From NCBI GenBank assembly GCA_039180415.1, contig JBCDDH010000004.1, positions 1 through 64,000 on the forward strand: 64,000 nt of DNA, given 5' to 3'. Shown here in pieces: positions 62,574 to 64,000 of the stretch. The notes beneath the pieces are model-generated. The model saw only the letters and a program-made list of their open reading frames with translations, was not told the origin of the DNA and did not search any database. This DNA comes from CAZIXN01 sp039180415 (GTDB taxonomy: Bacteria; Planctomycetota; Phycisphaerae; Phycisphaerales; Phycisphaeraceae). The number at the start of each line of letters is the position of its first letter. Within the stretch, counting starts at the first letter, position 1. The position numbers and the translations under genes were made by a program.

Positions 62574-64000
62574 TTATGGAGCCGGCGGATTCTCGGGCAA
62601 TGGCGCGTCGGTCGGTTCGGGCTCGTCCTGCTCTCGCTCTCGTCGCTCGATCGGGTTGCCCGCCGCGTCTAGCTCTTCGGCCGGCACGTCCGCGCTCGCG
62701 GCGGTCTGAATGACCACCGGGTCCGGCCGGGTATGCACGTACGTCTGATTCCGCGTGATCCCCTTGGCCGCGCGGATGCCCCACACCGACGCGCGCGCGT
62801 CCGTCAACGACTCGGGTTCTTCGTGTTGCCGCTGCGGCGGCCGATGCTCTTCTTGGTACAGGTGCACGGTCTGCGTCGGGAACGCGAAACTGACGCCCAA
62901 CGCGTCCGCCAAGCGGACGATGTCTCGGAACAACCGATCCCGCTCGCGCAGCTCGGTGTTCCAGTCCGGCACCTCAAAAAACATGTACAGCAGCACCTGC
63001 AGCGAAGACTCGCCGAACTCGTTGCAATAGACCTGGTAGTAGTCCTTCCGCGTGTAAGGGTGCAAGCGGATCAACTCACGGATGCCCTCGGTGAACGCCG
63101 CGAGTTGCTCGGGGCTCGTGTCGTACTGCACGCCCAGCATCGTCCGCCAACGCCGATACCGTCGCCGGCCATAGTTATCGACGGCGGCGCGGACGAGGTT
63201 GCTGTTGGGGATCGTGATCTGCGAGTTGTAAAACGTGCGGATGCGCGTCGAGCGGAAGCCCACCTCTTCGACGATGCCCTCGTGGTCTTCGATCACGACC
63301 CAATCGCCGACGTGGAACGGCCGATCCAGCAGCACCGCCACCGACCCAAAAAAGTTCTCCACCGTGTCCTTCGCCGCGAACGCGAACGCCACCGAGCCGA
63401 TCCCCAGCGACGCCACCAACGGCCAGATATCGACGTCCAACGCCCGCGCCACAAACACCACGCCCAGCACCAACACAAACACCTTCAGCGACTTCCGCAC
63501 CAGCGGGACCAGCACGTCATCGACCCGCGTCTTCGTGCCCTGGGCCTTGAAGATGAAGTAGTCGCCGATCAGGTCCAGCAACCGCCAAGCCGACACCACC
63601 CCCGCCAGCGACGCGAACACCGCCAGCGCGCCGTTGATCACCGTGTACGCCAGGCCGTCCAACCCCGTCAGCCCGAGCACCAGCAACCAAAACGACGACG
63701 ACGCCAGCAGCCCCAACGGCCGCATCGTCTTGCGGACGCCCTCCTCGTCCCGATCCACGAACGCCCGCCCCGCCAGCCGGCCCGCAACCAACCGCAACAG
63801 GAACCGAATGAGCAAATCCAGCACCAACCCCAAAAAGATGACGGCGAGGATCAGCAGCCACTGCCAATACTTCAGCCCCAACGCCGTGTTCACGACCAGC
63901 TCGTCGGGCAGCCACGGTTCGATCGTTTCGCTGAAGCCGGCTTCGACCACGTCGCCCAGCCCCGCCGTCGTGGCCGACGCCAGGCCCGAAACGCACACGA
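62574..64000 (-). CDS. MscS-type mechanosensitive channel (5' end at or beyond window edge)
   Basis: An osmotic safety valve in the inner membrane. About 475 residues are visible; the frame is open to the window edge and begins after a GTG at 63998, but its first residues (VSGLASATTAG) look like the end of a signal region, so the gene probably continues outside. Four to five membrane segments lead to the pore helix: LVASLGIGSVAFAFAAKDTV, NFFGSVAVLLDRPFHVGDWV, and the beta domain IPNSNLVRAAVDNYGRRRYR. The C-terminal 90 residues are charged and disordered. The family call is firm; the start is not. Confidence 0.9.
   Translation of the reverse strand, partial: VCVSGLASATTAGLGDVVEAGFSETIEPWLPDELVVNTALGLKYWQWLLILAVIFLGLVLDLLIRFLLRLVAGRLAGRAFVDRDEEGVRKTMRPLGLLASSSFWLLVLGLTGLDGLAYTVINGALAVFASLAGVVSAWRLLDLIGDYFIFKAQGTKTRVDDVLVPLVRKSLKVFVLVLGVVFVARALDVDIWPLVASLGIGSVAFAFAAKDTVENFFGSVAVLLDRPFHVGDWVVIEDHEGIVEEVGFRSTRIRTFYNSQITIPNSNLVRAAVDNYGRRRYRRWRTMLGVQYDTSPEQLAAFTEGIRELIRLHPYTRKDYYQVYCNEFGESSLQVLLYMFFEVPDWNTELRERDRLFRDIVRLADALGVSFAFPTQTVHLYQEEHRPPQRQHEEPESLTDARASVWGIRAAKGITRNQTYVHTRPDPVVIQTAASADVPAEELDAAGNPIERREREQDEPEPTDAPLPENPPAP

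Overview
This 64 kb window is GC-rich, densely coding bacterial DNA with no rRNA, tRNA, CRISPR array, integrase or intact insertion sequence that I could see. The gene content fits a planctomycete, most likely a Phycisphaerae-type marine lineage: secreted proteins with no obvious family, a cysteine-type sulfatase, a sulfotransferase beside sugar-polymer genes, and a Gram-negative-style outer-membrane barrel. Peptidoglycan genes (murA, murJ) are present. This lineage call is inference from gene mix and base composition; no marker gene was searched.

Layout. 1-8.2 kb: the tail of a ParA ATPase, an exported protein, a bacterial PolX repair polymerase, a full-length glycine decarboxylase (gcvP) and a PhnD-like binding protein. 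8.2-13.6 kb, all minus strand: an exported duplicated-domain protein, a fatty-acid desaturase, a TauE/SafE permease, a 2-hydroxyacid dehydrogenase and malate dehydrogenase, with two clear intrinsic terminators. 13.9-16.0 kb: a large exported protein of unknown family.

16-29 kb is the most coherent block: murJ fused to a VanZ-like domain, two divergent related glycosyltransferases, then a plus-strand run of glycosyltransferases, an acetyltransferase, a methyltransferase, a Wzy/WaaL-like polymerase-ligase, a Wzx-like flippase and a sulfotransferase. Several start/stop overlaps of 4 bp point to one transcript. It looks like a surface-polysaccharide locus with O-acetyl, methyl and sulfate decoration. 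An APS kinase (cysC, 47 kb) could supply the sulfate donor. A membrane-anchored protein resembling GH56 hyaluronidases follows, convergent.

31-44 kb holds housekeeping and membrane genes: a YhaM-like HD nuclease, a three-gene membrane operon ending in a single-domain PqiA homologue, a Coa1-like protein, typA, a SPOUT methyltransferase, a glycogen debranching enzyme, DAHP synthase, two cysteine-rich exported proteins (one metallothionein-like) and glpD. 44-51 kb holds guaA, a SnoaL/DoxX pair with an AT-rich palindrome upstream, cysC, a CPBP protease, an adenine phosphoribosyltransferase broken by a frameshift, and murA.

51.4-52.5 kb is odd: an exported GH11-like protein lies between murA and a 66-nt diverged copy of the murA 3' end. 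From 52.5 kb to the window end all genes are on the minus strand: Nif3, PEP carboxykinase, an unknown protein, an outer-membrane barrel, a sulfatase, a BtrH_N-like protein, pgk, an aldo/keto reductase and an MscS channel cut by the window edge. The long antisense reading frames opposite gcvP, typA, pgk and others are GC-bias shadows.
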